A stretch of DNA of 36,907 nucleotides from a virus. The stretch spans positions 1-36,907 of the IMG/VR virus record IMGVR_UViG_3300018428_000070; one strand, written 5' to 3'. Position numbers and translations under genes: made by a program. Under the pieces are notes generated by a model. That model was not told where the DNA came from. It did no database searches and saw only the letters and a program-made list of their open reading frames with translations. Below, one piece after another: positions 7,054 to 14,768 of the stretch (positions are counted from its first letter, which is position 1; the number at the start of each line of letters is the position of its first letter).

Positions 7054-7479
7054 TTATTTCTTTTTGAAATGTTCTCTGAGAATTTCTGAACCACCTACTC
7101 TCACATTGATGATTCCGTTGTAATAATCATCGGACAGTAGTACTTCTCTGTCGAACTGTTCTTGTGCTTCTAGGTAACTAGCAATGCCTCTACTAGGACA
7201 TAAATGTAGAATTTCTCTAATAAAATTTTCTTCACCGAGTGTTGCTACATCTTCTTTGAGATGGTCTGAACTGCCCCAATATTCTCGCCAGTCGCTTTCT
7301 TTTGTTCCCCTACGTTTGTTCTTTTTGCCTTTTAAGGGAGGTTTGGTTGTTTTGAATTTAGCAAGTTTTTTACCCACATACTTTTTACCACTCTTTTTGT
7401 TTGTGATTAAGTACACAAATGCTTCACAGCCTTCTGGTAAATCGTCTATTTGTTTGCCTTGGTAAATCCAATAACTCAT
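7054..7479 (-). CDS. GIY-YIG-type nuclease-like protein
   Basis: This 141-aa protein has an N-terminal GIY-YIG-like pattern, with FVYLITNKKSGKKYVGKK at 21-38 standing for the GIY...YIG strands. A Trp/Tyr-rich segment (REYWGSS, 65-71), a candidate catalytic Glu104 in YLEAQEQF, and an Asn-rich NGIINV (121-126) follow. The central basic linker (about 38-58) is Lys-rich and could bind DNA. The start overlaps the gp46 stop as ATGA, so it belongs to the recombination operon and may act with the gp46/gp47 nuclease. A homing endonuclease is the alternative, but it is not inside an intron and no split gene is seen. The C-terminus ends in a run of Lys. Confidence 0.7.
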   Translation of the reverse strand: MSYWIYQGKQIDDLPEGCEAFVYLITNKKSGKKYVGKKLAKFKTTKPPLKGKKNKRRGTKESDWREYWGSSDHLKEDVATLGEENFIREILHLCPSRGIASYLEAQEQFDREVLLSDDYYNGIINVRVGGSEILREHFKKK

Positions 7480-9248
7480 GTTGCATCTAAGATTTCTATG
7501 TCGTTACTATAACTTGTGAAACCTCCTTCTTTGACAACATACAACACATTGTTTACCCTACCTTGTAATTCTTCTTTGTGTGATATTAAGAACACATTTT
7601 TCTTTGACTCTCGACCCATCTTCTTAAGAACTGCCAATGCATTTTCAACACCAGTGGTATCCATGCCACTGTCTACCAGTTCATCTATACACATCAAATT
7701 CATTGGTTGGTTGAGACTTTCGTATATGTCTCTGAACGCCCAGCTCATACCCAGTATAAGTCTGTTACGCTCACCTCTACTTAAATTATCAAAGTCTAAA
7801 TCTCTGCCATATTCAGTGATGTCCACAGACAAATCACTGTTAAATTTAACATCATGTGGCAAGCCTAATTTATCCAAGTAATGACTCAATCTGTAATTTA
7901 AGTATTGTAAATTTTGGTCAATTATTTTTTTCCTGATAAAACTATCTTTGCTGGTTAATAATTTATATAAAAATTCTTGATGTTCTTTTAAATTTGTCAA
8001 TTCGTTAATTAAATCATAACTAATTTCTTCGATACCTGTTTCTCTAAGTTGTTCTGCTTGTTCAGTATAAGGATTTGTTTCTTTAATTTTTTCTTCTATT
8101 TGTTCTTGTAATGTTTCTACATTATGTTTGTGTTGTAATGCTTCTTCCATTGTGCTATAAAATGTATCGGGCACTTCTGCTATTACACCTATTTTCTTAA
8201 TATCTTTTTTCAATTCATTTATATTAGACACTTGGTCTACATTATATAACTGTTCGTTTTTGATTTGTTCTTTAAGGTCCCGAGTGTATTCCTCATGAGT
8301 ATCCAAATGTGCTGTACTTTGCTCACATGCTGGACATACACCTTCAATTGCTTTTTGCAAATTACTTTCTAGTTCTTCTAATTTAGTATCACTTCTGCTT
8401 AGACTTGTTGTGATACTTTTTAGTTCAGATTCAAACGAAGTAAGTTTTGTTTGTTTTTCGTTTATGCTAGTGATACTTCTGTGCTTAGACAATTCTGTTT
8501 TGATATCCGTTTCTTGCAACACATCTAAACTTGTTTGTAAGGCACTTATTTTATCTTCTTTGTTTTTGTTCCATGCTCTGCTTCTGCTTTCGATGTCAGA
8601 AATATTTTGCTCAACACGTTTATTAGCATTATTGACTGCTTGTATTCTAAGTTCTTCTTCTTTTATGCTGTCTCTAGTTTGCTTTAAAAGTTCTTTTAGT
8701 ACTTCAGCCTTTTCACTTATTTCAGTTATGCCTAACAACTGTTCAATCATATCTCGTTGGTCATTAGTTTTCATACTGAGGAATGGTTCAGTATAAGTGT
8801 TAAGTGCTATCAGGTGCTTAAACATATTATGTGGAAATCCAATAATACGTTCTATGTCTTTTTGTGTTTCACGCATATCGCCTTGTTGTTCGTTATCTTG
8901 CGATTCAACACCATCAATATAAAATTTTAGAACATTAGGTTTACGACCACGTTCAATTCTATATTCTTTTCCATTAATCTCAAAATCCACAGTGGTAATC
9001 ATACCTTTACCATTTGTTTTGTTTATGAGATTGTCTTTTCTGATGTTTGTGAGTGCTTCACCGTACAATGCATAACTGAGTGCATTGATAATAGTGGTCT
9101 TACCTGTGCCGTTTCTACTACCGTCACCACCAAGGTCTAAATTATGACCTAATACAAGAGTAAGTGAGTCAGTATCAAAACTAACTGCTTGTAGGTTGTT
9201 ACCTACACTCATAAAATTTTTAGCAGTTACATTTTTAATCTTAAGCAA
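7476..9248 (-). CDS. 46: Recombination endonuclease subunit gp46 (SbcC/Rad50-like ATPase)
   Basis: This 590-aa protein has the complete Rad50/SbcC layout: Walker A in GSRNGTGKTT (43-52), a long coiled coil, a zinc hook CPAC at 305-308, a second coiled coil, the ABC signature LSRGE at 489-493, Walker B with LMCIDE around 518-523, and the His switch ISH at 555-557. With gp47 it forms the nuclease complex that resects DNA ends for T4-type recombination-dependent replication and degrades host DNA. The start is TTG at 9248, supported by an upstream AGGA and an 8-nt overlap with the gp47 stop. The next gene overlaps by 4 nt. Confidence 0.95.
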   Translation of the reverse strand: MLKIKNVTAKNFMSVGNNLQAVSFDTDSLTLVLGHNLDLGGDGSRNGTGKTTIINALSYALYGEALTNIRKDNLINKTNGKGMITTVDFEINGKEYRIERGRKPNVLKFYIDGVESQDNEQQGDMRETQKDIERIIGFPHNMFKHLIALNTYTEPFLSMKTNDQRDMIEQLLGITEISEKAEVLKELLKQTRDSIKEEELRIQAVNNANKRVEQNISDIESRSRAWNKNKEDKISALQTSLDVLQETDIKTELSKHRSITSINEKQTKLTSFESELKSITTSLSRSDTKLEELESNLQKAIEGVCPACEQSTAHLDTHEEYTRDLKEQIKNEQLYNVDQVSNINELKKDIKKIGVIAEVPDTFYSTMEEALQHKHNVETLQEQIEEKIKETNPYTEQAEQLRETGIEEISYDLINELTNLKEHQEFLYKLLTSKDSFIRKKIIDQNLQYLNYRLSHYLDKLGLPHDVKFNSDLSVDITEYGRDLDFDNLSRGERNRLILGMSWAFRDIYESLNQPMNLMCIDELVDSGMDTTGVENALAVLKKMGRESKKNVFLISHKEELQGRVNNVLYVVKEGGFTSYSNDIEILDAT

Positions 9249-10266
9249 TTTCTATATTCCTATATATCTCAATTAATCTTTCAGTGTCAACTAAGTTACT
9301 TTCAATTGTTTGCAATTGACTAATAACAATTTGGTCAACACTTTCAAATTTAATTTCATCACCCTCAAAGGCTTCCTCTTCCTCTTTTACAGGTATTAGA
9401 TGAAACTCTCTAACATTAAACTTTTCTGCAAATGTTTCTCTAAGAAAATTTGCTTCTTCGTAACTGATGTTAATGTCTAGTTTTACTCTTGCATGAGTGT
9501 TTTCATCTAAAAATGTTTCTGGTGCCTCTAATAATTCTCGCAAACCCATATTAATATATTTTGGGCACTCAGGCCAATTAACATATACAGGTTCTTCGTC
9601 CCATGTCAAAAACATAGCACCACGTTCGTTGTCACCAACATCAGCATAATTATGTGGAAAAGCATTACCTATGTAATGTATATTACCTTTGTATTGACGT
9701 TTGTGGAAATGACCACTAAACACATAGTCTGGATTAGTTAAATCATTTGCTGTTACACCACCGTGATCCGGCATTTCCACCATTGCATTCATTTTGAAGT
9801 AAGGTAATTCAAAATGTCCAAACATGTATTTGCAATCTAGTTTGTTTAACTTTTTATGTTCATCTCCCACTAACCATGGAATAATAGCAACACCTTCTTC
9901 GCAAAACCATTCGTCTACCATTACAAAGTTTGGTAAATCACGTGCAAACTCAACACTGTTTAAATCACGTTTTTCTCTATAATATAAATCGTGATTACCT
10001 GTTATAAAATACACTTTATCAAATGCATCATTTAATTTTTTTAAATCCTTGATGGTGGCATTCATAGTAGCAATATTAATACTTGCTCTATGATGATGCC
10101 AATCACCTAAGAAAAAACAGGTTTCACAATCTCGTGCCTTTGCTTCTGCAATAAACCAGTCTATATAATTGTGACAATCTTTTAGATGTTGTCTACTGTT
10201 TTGTTTTAAGCCGTAATGTATATCTGTAAAACATGCGGCCCTTTCAAAAAGGTTTCCCTCTGCCAT
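9241..10266 (-). CDS. 47: Recombination endonuclease subunit gp47 (SbcD/Mre11-like nuclease)
   Basis: This 341-aa protein carries all Mre11-type metallophosphoesterase motifs: Asp15-x-His17 (FTDIHYG), Gly-Asp55 in FLGDWHHH, Asn91-His92 in ITGNHD, His151 in GHFE, and His186/His188 in SGHFHKR. These bind two metal ions and cut DNA as the partner of gp46. Length is close to T4 gp47. The C-terminal third is more variable and probably contacts gp46. It begins 12 nt after the gp55-like stop, with an ATG at 10266, and overlaps gp46 by 8 nt, so all three are one transcript. Confidence 0.95.
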   Translation of the reverse strand: MAEGNLFERAACFTDIHYGLKQNSRQHLKDCHNYIDWFIAEAKARDCETCFFLGDWHHHRASINIATMNATIKDLKKLNDAFDKVYFITGNHDLYYREKRDLNSVEFARDLPNFVMVDEWFCEEGVAIIPWLVGDEHKKLNKLDCKYMFGHFELPYFKMNAMVEMPDHGGVTANDLTNPDYVFSGHFHKRQYKGNIHYIGNAFPHNYADVGDNERGAMFLTWDEEPVYVNWPECPKYINMGLRELLEAPETFLDENTHARVKLDINISYEEANFLRETFAEKFNVREFHLIPVKEEEEAFEGDEIKFESVDQIVISQLQTIESNLVDTERLIEIYRNIEIA

Positions 10267-10278
10267 AAATGCCGATCT

Positions 10279-11154
10279 CTAGTTTGATGAACCAGGTAAG
10301 TCGAGCTCTGCTTCTGCTAGTTCTCGCATTTCACGAAGAGCCTCTTCGTGTGCAATTTGCCTTCCGTAACTTGGCAAATGACCTTGTTCGATTAAAATAT
10401 CATCTCTAATAGTTTGGTTACGTTTTTCTAAATTTAGTACCCTAGTAAAACTGTTATTAACTGTAGCAGTATAATAAGCAAACGGATTATCCGATTTTGC
10501 TTCATTAAATTGCAAACCAATCTGTGCTAATTGTACTAATGCTTGTCCACGCATTTCGTCAACATAAGTGTAACCTCTCCAGTTACCTCTTTGACTATAA
10601 CGCTCAACAAGTTTCATAAACATTTTACCTAACTCATTAGTAATACTACCATGTGATGTACTAAAATGTCCGTTATGTAAACCACCTACCCAATGGCTCC
10701 TTACTACCTCTCTAGGATTTATGCCATTACTATCTAATACATAATGCTTGAAAGGTGGAAAGTTTACTTTTGCTTTTGTATCAGCAATAGTTTTTGTAGT
10801 TTTTTTCCTGTTTGGTTCATCAGGAATATGTTCGTAAGTCATCACTCTAAATACCAAACTGTCTACAGCAATACTTTTAGGATCAACAGCAAAATCTTTC
10901 TGCTTTGGTTTTTTAGTCCAGTCGCCCTTAGCCATAGATTCCTGATAGGCTTTTTGTCCCATCTTGGATGCCTTGTTTTCTTGTGCTAATTTAATATTTG
11001 TTTTGTTGATTTTCTTCACATCGTCGACGATAATATCTTGTTGCATATAATCGTCATCAGCAACATAGCAATAACTAATCTTGCTCTTGTGAATTTCTGC
11101 TAATAAATCTTTGTTATTTAGATAGTTGACTTTTCTGCCTGTGCTTTGTGTCAT
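10279..11154 (-). CDS. 55: Late-transcription sigma factor gp55
   Basis: This 291-aa protein starts with the gp55-type element NYLNNKDLLAEIHKSK (10-25). It carries sigma region-2-like helices at about 172-250, including RGNWRGYTYVDEMRGQAL and DNPFAYYTATVNNSFTRVLN. gp55 directs host RNA polymerase to TATAAATA late promoters together with the sliding clamp. T4 gp55 is about 185 aa; here roughly 130 residues (about 30-165, Lys-rich and poorly conserved in style) separate the two conserved parts. Start ATG 11154 has a GAGGAG site 5 nt upstream. A TTGACT/TATAAT promoter precedes it, consistent with early or middle expression so that late promoters can be used afterwards. Confidence 0.88.
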   Translation of the reverse strand: MTQSTGRKVNYLNNKDLLAEIHKSKISYCYVADDDYMQQDIIVDDVKKINKTNIKLAQENKASKMGQKAYQESMAKGDWTKKPKQKDFAVDPKSIAVDSLVFRVMTYEHIPDEPNRKKTTKTIADTKAKVNFPPFKHYVLDSNGINPREVVRSHWVGGLHNGHFSTSHGSITNELGKMFMKLVERYSQRGNWRGYTYVDEMRGQALVQLAQIGLQFNEAKSDNPFAYYTATVNNSFTRVLNLEKRNQTIRDDILIEQGHLPSYGRQIAHEEALREMRELAEAELDLPGSSN

Positions 11155-11193
11155 TAAATCTCCTCACTCAAAACTATCATTCGTTTATATTGT

Positions 11194-11221
11194 ATTATAC
11201 ACAAAAACAACCTAAAGTCAA
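11194..11221 (-). promoter_or_regulatory. Sigma-70-type promoter of the gp55-gp47-gp46 operon
   Basis: On the minus strand TTGACT (11221-11216) and TATAAT (11199-11194) are 16 bp apart. The transcript would start about 30 nt before ATG 11154. Confidence 0.75.
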
Positions 11222-11262
11222 TTGTTTTTGAATTTTATGTTTGAATAATTAAAATACGTTTT

Positions 11263-11280
11263 TATTTATCCTGATAAATA
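11263..11280. promoter_or_regulatory. Back-to-back late promoter octamers (perfect palindrome)
   Basis: The 18 bases read TATTTATC-CT-GATAAATA, so the late octamer GATAAATA appears on both strands, two bases apart. The plus copy (11273-11280) is followed by AAGTACA as at the 1515 promoter and serves the gene at 11317 with a leader of about 31 nt. The minus copy (11270-11263) points to gp55 from 109 nt upstream of its start and could give late re-expression, or may just be the second half of an inverted repeat. Confidence 0.6.
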
Positions 11281-11316
11281 AGTACACATGCACTATTGTG
11301 GTATGTCGGAGATATA

Positions 11317-12042
11317 ATGGCAACAAATGAAGATTTTTTAAATTCCATGGGTCAAGCAGTATCCTTACCTGATAGCAGGAAAGATTTGGGTAAATTTGAC
11401 TGGAGAGCAAGGATTCGTCCCAAGAGAGGAGGCGAAGACATTGCCTATGGCATGGTTGATGCACAAGGTAATCCAAAATCTAGTATATTGTCGCCTTTAA
11501 AAGAACGTGGTGGTATTGTGTATCCGTACACACCAAACATATTTTTACAAGCAACCGTGAATTATGATGAACATTCACAACATGGTTCTAATTATCCGTT
11601 TTACACATACATCGATAGTAAGCCTGCAACATTACCAGTGCAAGGACAATTCACAGCAAACACACTAGAAGAAGCACAATATATGTTATCAATATTTCAT
11701 TTCTTGAGAAGTGTTACTAAAGGATTCTATGGAGACTCTGCAGTCGAACAAGGATTTTACGGAACACCTCCTCCAGTTTTAATGTTTGAATATTTAGGGC
11801 ATTATGGATTTAATAAAGTACCAGTAATCATAAGAAGTTTTAACTTCCAATTACCTGATGGTGTTGATTATGTACCTGTTAAATTTAATCATCCTACCGC
11901 AGGAGAAACTGTAACATACATGCCTACAGAAACAGACATAATGATAGAAATGGTACCGCAATATACATATAAGAAACTAAGAAAAAGGTTTGACCTATTA
12001 GCATTCACAAGAGGCGATGACTTTAATAAAGGATTCATTTAA
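11317..12042 (+). CDS. 48: Baseplate tail-tube cap-like protein (gp48-like)
   Basis: This 241-aa protein resembles the baseplate tail-tube-cap proteins annotated as gp48 in marine T4-like phages. Recognisable blocks are RIRPKRGG (36-43), GIVYPYTPNIFLQATVNY, a central FHFLRSVTKGFYG, and PPPVLMFEYLGHYGFNKVPV before a VDYVPV strand. It would cap the baseplate hub and start tube polymerisation. The start is ATG 11317 with GGAG 5 nt upstream; an upstream in-frame TTG at 11296 lacks such a site. Its stop overlaps the gp53 start as TAATG. The gp48 name rests on remembered family pattern; gp54 is the main alternative. Confidence 0.55.
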   Translation: MATNEDFLNSMGQAVSLPDSRKDLGKFDWRARIRPKRGGEDIAYGMVDAQGNPKSSILSPLKERGGIVYPYTPNIFLQATVNYDEHSQHGSNYPFYTYIDSKPATLPVQGQFTANTLEEAQYMLSIFHFLRSVTKGFYGDSAVEQGFYGTPPPVLMFEYLGHYGFNKVPVIIRSFNFQLPDGVDYVPVKFNHPTAGETVTYMPTETDIMIEMVPQYTYKKLRKRFDLLAFTRGDDFNKGFI

Positions 12043-12341
12043 TGGCAAGTTTTCATAACACAGACAGTTTTTTAAGAAGAGCACCAGTAAGAGATTTTTA
12101 CTTGGACATAAATGATTTGCCTAAAATACCAAAAAGCATTAACGATTCACTCTATACTATAGACTCGAGGTTCGACCAAAGACCTGATTTATTGGCACAA
12201 CACTTGTTTGGAACAGTACAACTTTGGTGGGTTTTTGCTTTGAGAAATCCAGATTTGTTAATAGATCCTTTGGACGATTTTAGAGCAGGATTAGAAATTT
12301 ATATACCTTCTAAAAATAGTATAGATAGAGTGATAGGTTAA
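12042..12341 (+). CDS. 53: Baseplate wedge protein gp53
   Basis: This 99-aa protein has the gp53 signature RFDQRPDLLAQHLFGT followed by LWWVFALRNPD, then LDDFRAGLEIYIPS at the end. This is the wedge-binding and LysM-like part of gp53. T4 gp53 is 196 aa, so this is a minimal version. gp53 ties adjacent wedges together around the hub. It is coupled on both sides by TAATG junctions (12040-12044 and 12339-12343), which suggests equal dosage with its neighbours. Confidence 0.85.
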   Translation: MASFHNTDSFLRRAPVRDFYLDINDLPKIPKSINDSLYTIDSRFDQRPDLLAQHLFGTVQLWWVFALRNPDLLIDPLDDFRAGLEIYIPSKNSIDRVIG

Positions 12342-14767
12342 TGGTAGACACAAAAAAAGTAATATACGAAGACAAGTATTTAGATGCAGTGGTAGGCAAT
12401 GTCCTAGACCAATACGTCAACACGAGTTACAATTTAAAATTGTTTATGATACCAGCAAAGACTGGAGATGGTGGCGGGTGGCTTGAAGGTGCGTATGCGG
12501 CCCTGCCAAAAGACACAATCGTAATTGCACAAACAGGTGTAACTGGCGTTCAAATAGACAATTTAAATCTACAAATAGTAAAAGATTCAAAAAACGGAAA
12601 CAGCATGGCAGTAAGAGCGTCCTTCCAGTTGTTTCAACCTGGTGCCGCTGATTTATTAGACCAAATACAAGCCGCCAAACATGCATTAGGTCATTACATG
12701 TTTTCAGATGTCCCACTGTTCTTAGCAATAGAATTTATGGGATATGAAGCAGACACAGATGAAACAGACGAAGGAGAAGATGATTACGGTGCTGTTACAA
12801 AACCTATAGCAGGACCTTACATTTTTAGATTACAAATAGCAAAAGTCGGAGTTCAAATTGATAACAAAGGAAGTCTGTATGATTTCGAATGTCCAGTAGG
12901 AGCCGATAGTGCATTCACAGACGAATATTTTAAATTACCAAAAGACCTAAAAGTTCAAGGAAACAAAATTGAAGAACTTGCACAAGATTTACAAGACCAA
13001 TTAAACAAGTATAGAGAAGATAATCTAGACGGCGAAGAATATCACGACAAGATATTATTTGATTTGAGCCAAGTTAAGGCTGTGTTAAAAGACACAGAAG
13101 TTACTAGAGCAGGTGCTAATAGGGCCGACGAGGTCAATAGATTAATAAACGCTCAAGAACGTGGAATAAAGACCAGGAAAGAATACGAACAAGCATTAGA
13201 AGATAATCCAGACAGTTTCGAGGGCGGCGTTGATGCAGGTACAAACTGGAAGTTTGACCAAAATATCAACATGAAAGAAGGCACAGACCTTAATCAATTT
13301 TTTACAACATTACTAGTAATGTGTCCAGATTTTTTAGATGAAGTTTCAAGAAAAAACGTTTTTGACGATGATGCAGAAAACGGTGGAATAGATTTAGAAA
13401 AAGCATTTAACATGTGGTATAAAATAGAAGCAGAAATAAATTACGACGGTGCAAAATTTGATAGACGTAGAGGAAAATATTCTAAAACTATTGTTTACAA
13501 ACCTATTATTTACAAAACAGCAGATCCTAAAATGCATGTGTCTGCAGATGAAGAAGAATTAACCAAAGACCAAGTCACAAAACGTATTAAGGAAATGAAT
13601 ATTAAAAAAGCATATCATTATCTGTACACAGGGTTAAATGACCAAGTTTTAGGTGCAGATATCAGTTATAATGCTGGTCAATTATTATTACGAGCACCTG
13701 GCGGCGGATATATGGGATCGTTGGATACTAATGCTAACAAGGTTAAAACAAACGAAGGCGAAGACCTCAATGCTTTGCAAAGGCTTGCAAAGGTGAAAGC
13801 AAAAAATAAAGCCACAGCGGCACTTACAAATAGATTAAAAGATGATCCTTCTTTTGCAAATAGAGTACAAGGTGAATTAGGACTTACTAATGACCAAATG
13901 TCAGACGTAATGGCTGACAAAGCAAAACGTGAAGCATTAGCACAAGCATTAATTTTTACAAATAACCAAGGACAAGATCCTTTAGGCTATTATAACTCAG
14001 CCGCGTCTGGTACTGACGCTTCAACACCTACAGCACCACCTATAAATCCTAGTGTTGCACCATATAAACCAGAAGCAAGTGGTTTCAGTTACAGTGCAGA
14101 TTTATTAGAAGATTATGGTGGCAGTGAAACTGTGATAGGAGAACTGAATGCATTCAGAAATCAAAGAAACGCAAGACGTACTCTTAGAGCGGCGGCGTTA
14201 GGTGACAACGAAGATGAGTTAGATACAAGTCCACGACCAAAAGCAGAATATGGAAAATCTGTAGTTACAACAGGCAGTGAAACAAGCGATGGCGGTTCAT
14301 CAGCAACACTGTTTGGTTACATGTATAATAATGTAAACGACAAAAGTATTTTAATTGACTTAGGATTAAAAGTGAGAGGCGATCCTTGGTATTTAGGCAA
14401 GCCAATGTCATACGCGGATGCTATAGCAAAAAGAAATAATACGTTGCCTAATGAGGACGATGTACTTAGTGGCCCAGCCGCTACGGATGAAGAAGAGTCC
14501 ACTAATGAATATGCAGTATACAGTTCATCAGATAATTACTTTTTATTCACAATGCAAACACCTAGAGTTCGCGACCCTGATGTAGATGATGAAGATGCTA
14601 ATTCAGGATACATGGAACGAGCAGGTACTTCGTTCTTTATAAGTGGTGTGTACCAAGTGATAGCCGTAACTGCTAGTTTTAGCGGCGGATTGTTCGAAAT
14701 AGAATTTGACAGAGCACCCAAAGTTACAGCACTAAGTTTAGCAAAATTTGATTTGACGAAGAGTTAA
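12341..14767 (+). CDS. Large baseplate hub-like structural protein
   Basis: I do not recognise this 808-aa protein with certainty. The N-terminal 210 residues look like folded beta structure with repeated VQIDN elements (TGVQIDNLNLQI and VGVQIDNKGSLYDF). Two highly charged, probably helical sections follow (about 205-300 and 470-540), then a flexible Pro/Ser/Thr part near 550-580. The C-terminal 100 residues return to beta structure, with SFFISGVYQVIAVTASF and a final acidic/hydrophobic strand. Lying between gp53 and the gp5-like spike, it occupies the place where a hub protein (gp27-type) is expected. The start overlaps the gp53 stop by 1 nt; the next gene begins 1 nt after the stop. No enzymatic motif seen. 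Confidence 0.6.
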   Translation: MVDTKKVIYEDKYLDAVVGNVLDQYVNTSYNLKLFMIPAKTGDGGGWLEGAYAALPKDTIVIAQTGVTGVQIDNLNLQIVKDSKNGNSMAVRASFQLFQPGAADLLDQIQAAKHALGHYMFSDVPLFLAIEFMGYEADTDETDEGEDDYGAVTKPIAGPYIFRLQIAKVGVQIDNKGSLYDFECPVGADSAFTDEYFKLPKDLKVQGNKIEELAQDLQDQLNKYREDNLDGEEYHDKILFDLSQVKAVLKDTEVTRAGANRADEVNRLINAQERGIKTRKEYEQALEDNPDSFEGGVDAGTNWKFDQNINMKEGTDLNQFFTTLLVMCPDFLDEVSRKNVFDDDAENGGIDLEKAFNMWYKIEAEINYDGAKFDRRRGKYSKTIVYKPIIYKTADPKMHVSADEEELTKDQVTKRIKEMNIKKAYHYLYTGLNDQVLGADISYNAGQLLLRAPGGGYMGSLDTNANKVKTNEGEDLNALQRLAKVKAKNKATAALTNRLKDDPSFANRVQGELGLTNDQMSDVMADKAKREALAQALIFTNNQGQDPLGYYNSAASGTDASTPTAPPINPSVAPYKPEASGFSYSADLLEDYGGSETVIGELNAFRNQRNARRTLRAAALGDNEDELDTSPRPKAEYGKSVVTTGSETSDGGSSATLFGYMYNNVNDKSILIDLGLKVRGDPWYLGKPMSYADAIAKRNNTLPNEDDVLSGPAATDEEESTNEYAVYSSSDNYFLFTMQTPRVRDPDVDDEDANSGYMERAGTSFFISGVYQVIAVTASFSGGLFEIEFDRAPKVTALSLAKFDLTKS

Positions 14768-14768
14768 G

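Noticed and set aside
6873-7094. Minus-strand frame of 73 codons overlapping the end of the GIY-YIG gene
   Set aside because: No ribosome site, odd His/Arg/Gln-rich composition, and it runs through the hairpin at 6902-6959. I regard it as chance in a GC-rich non-coding stretch.
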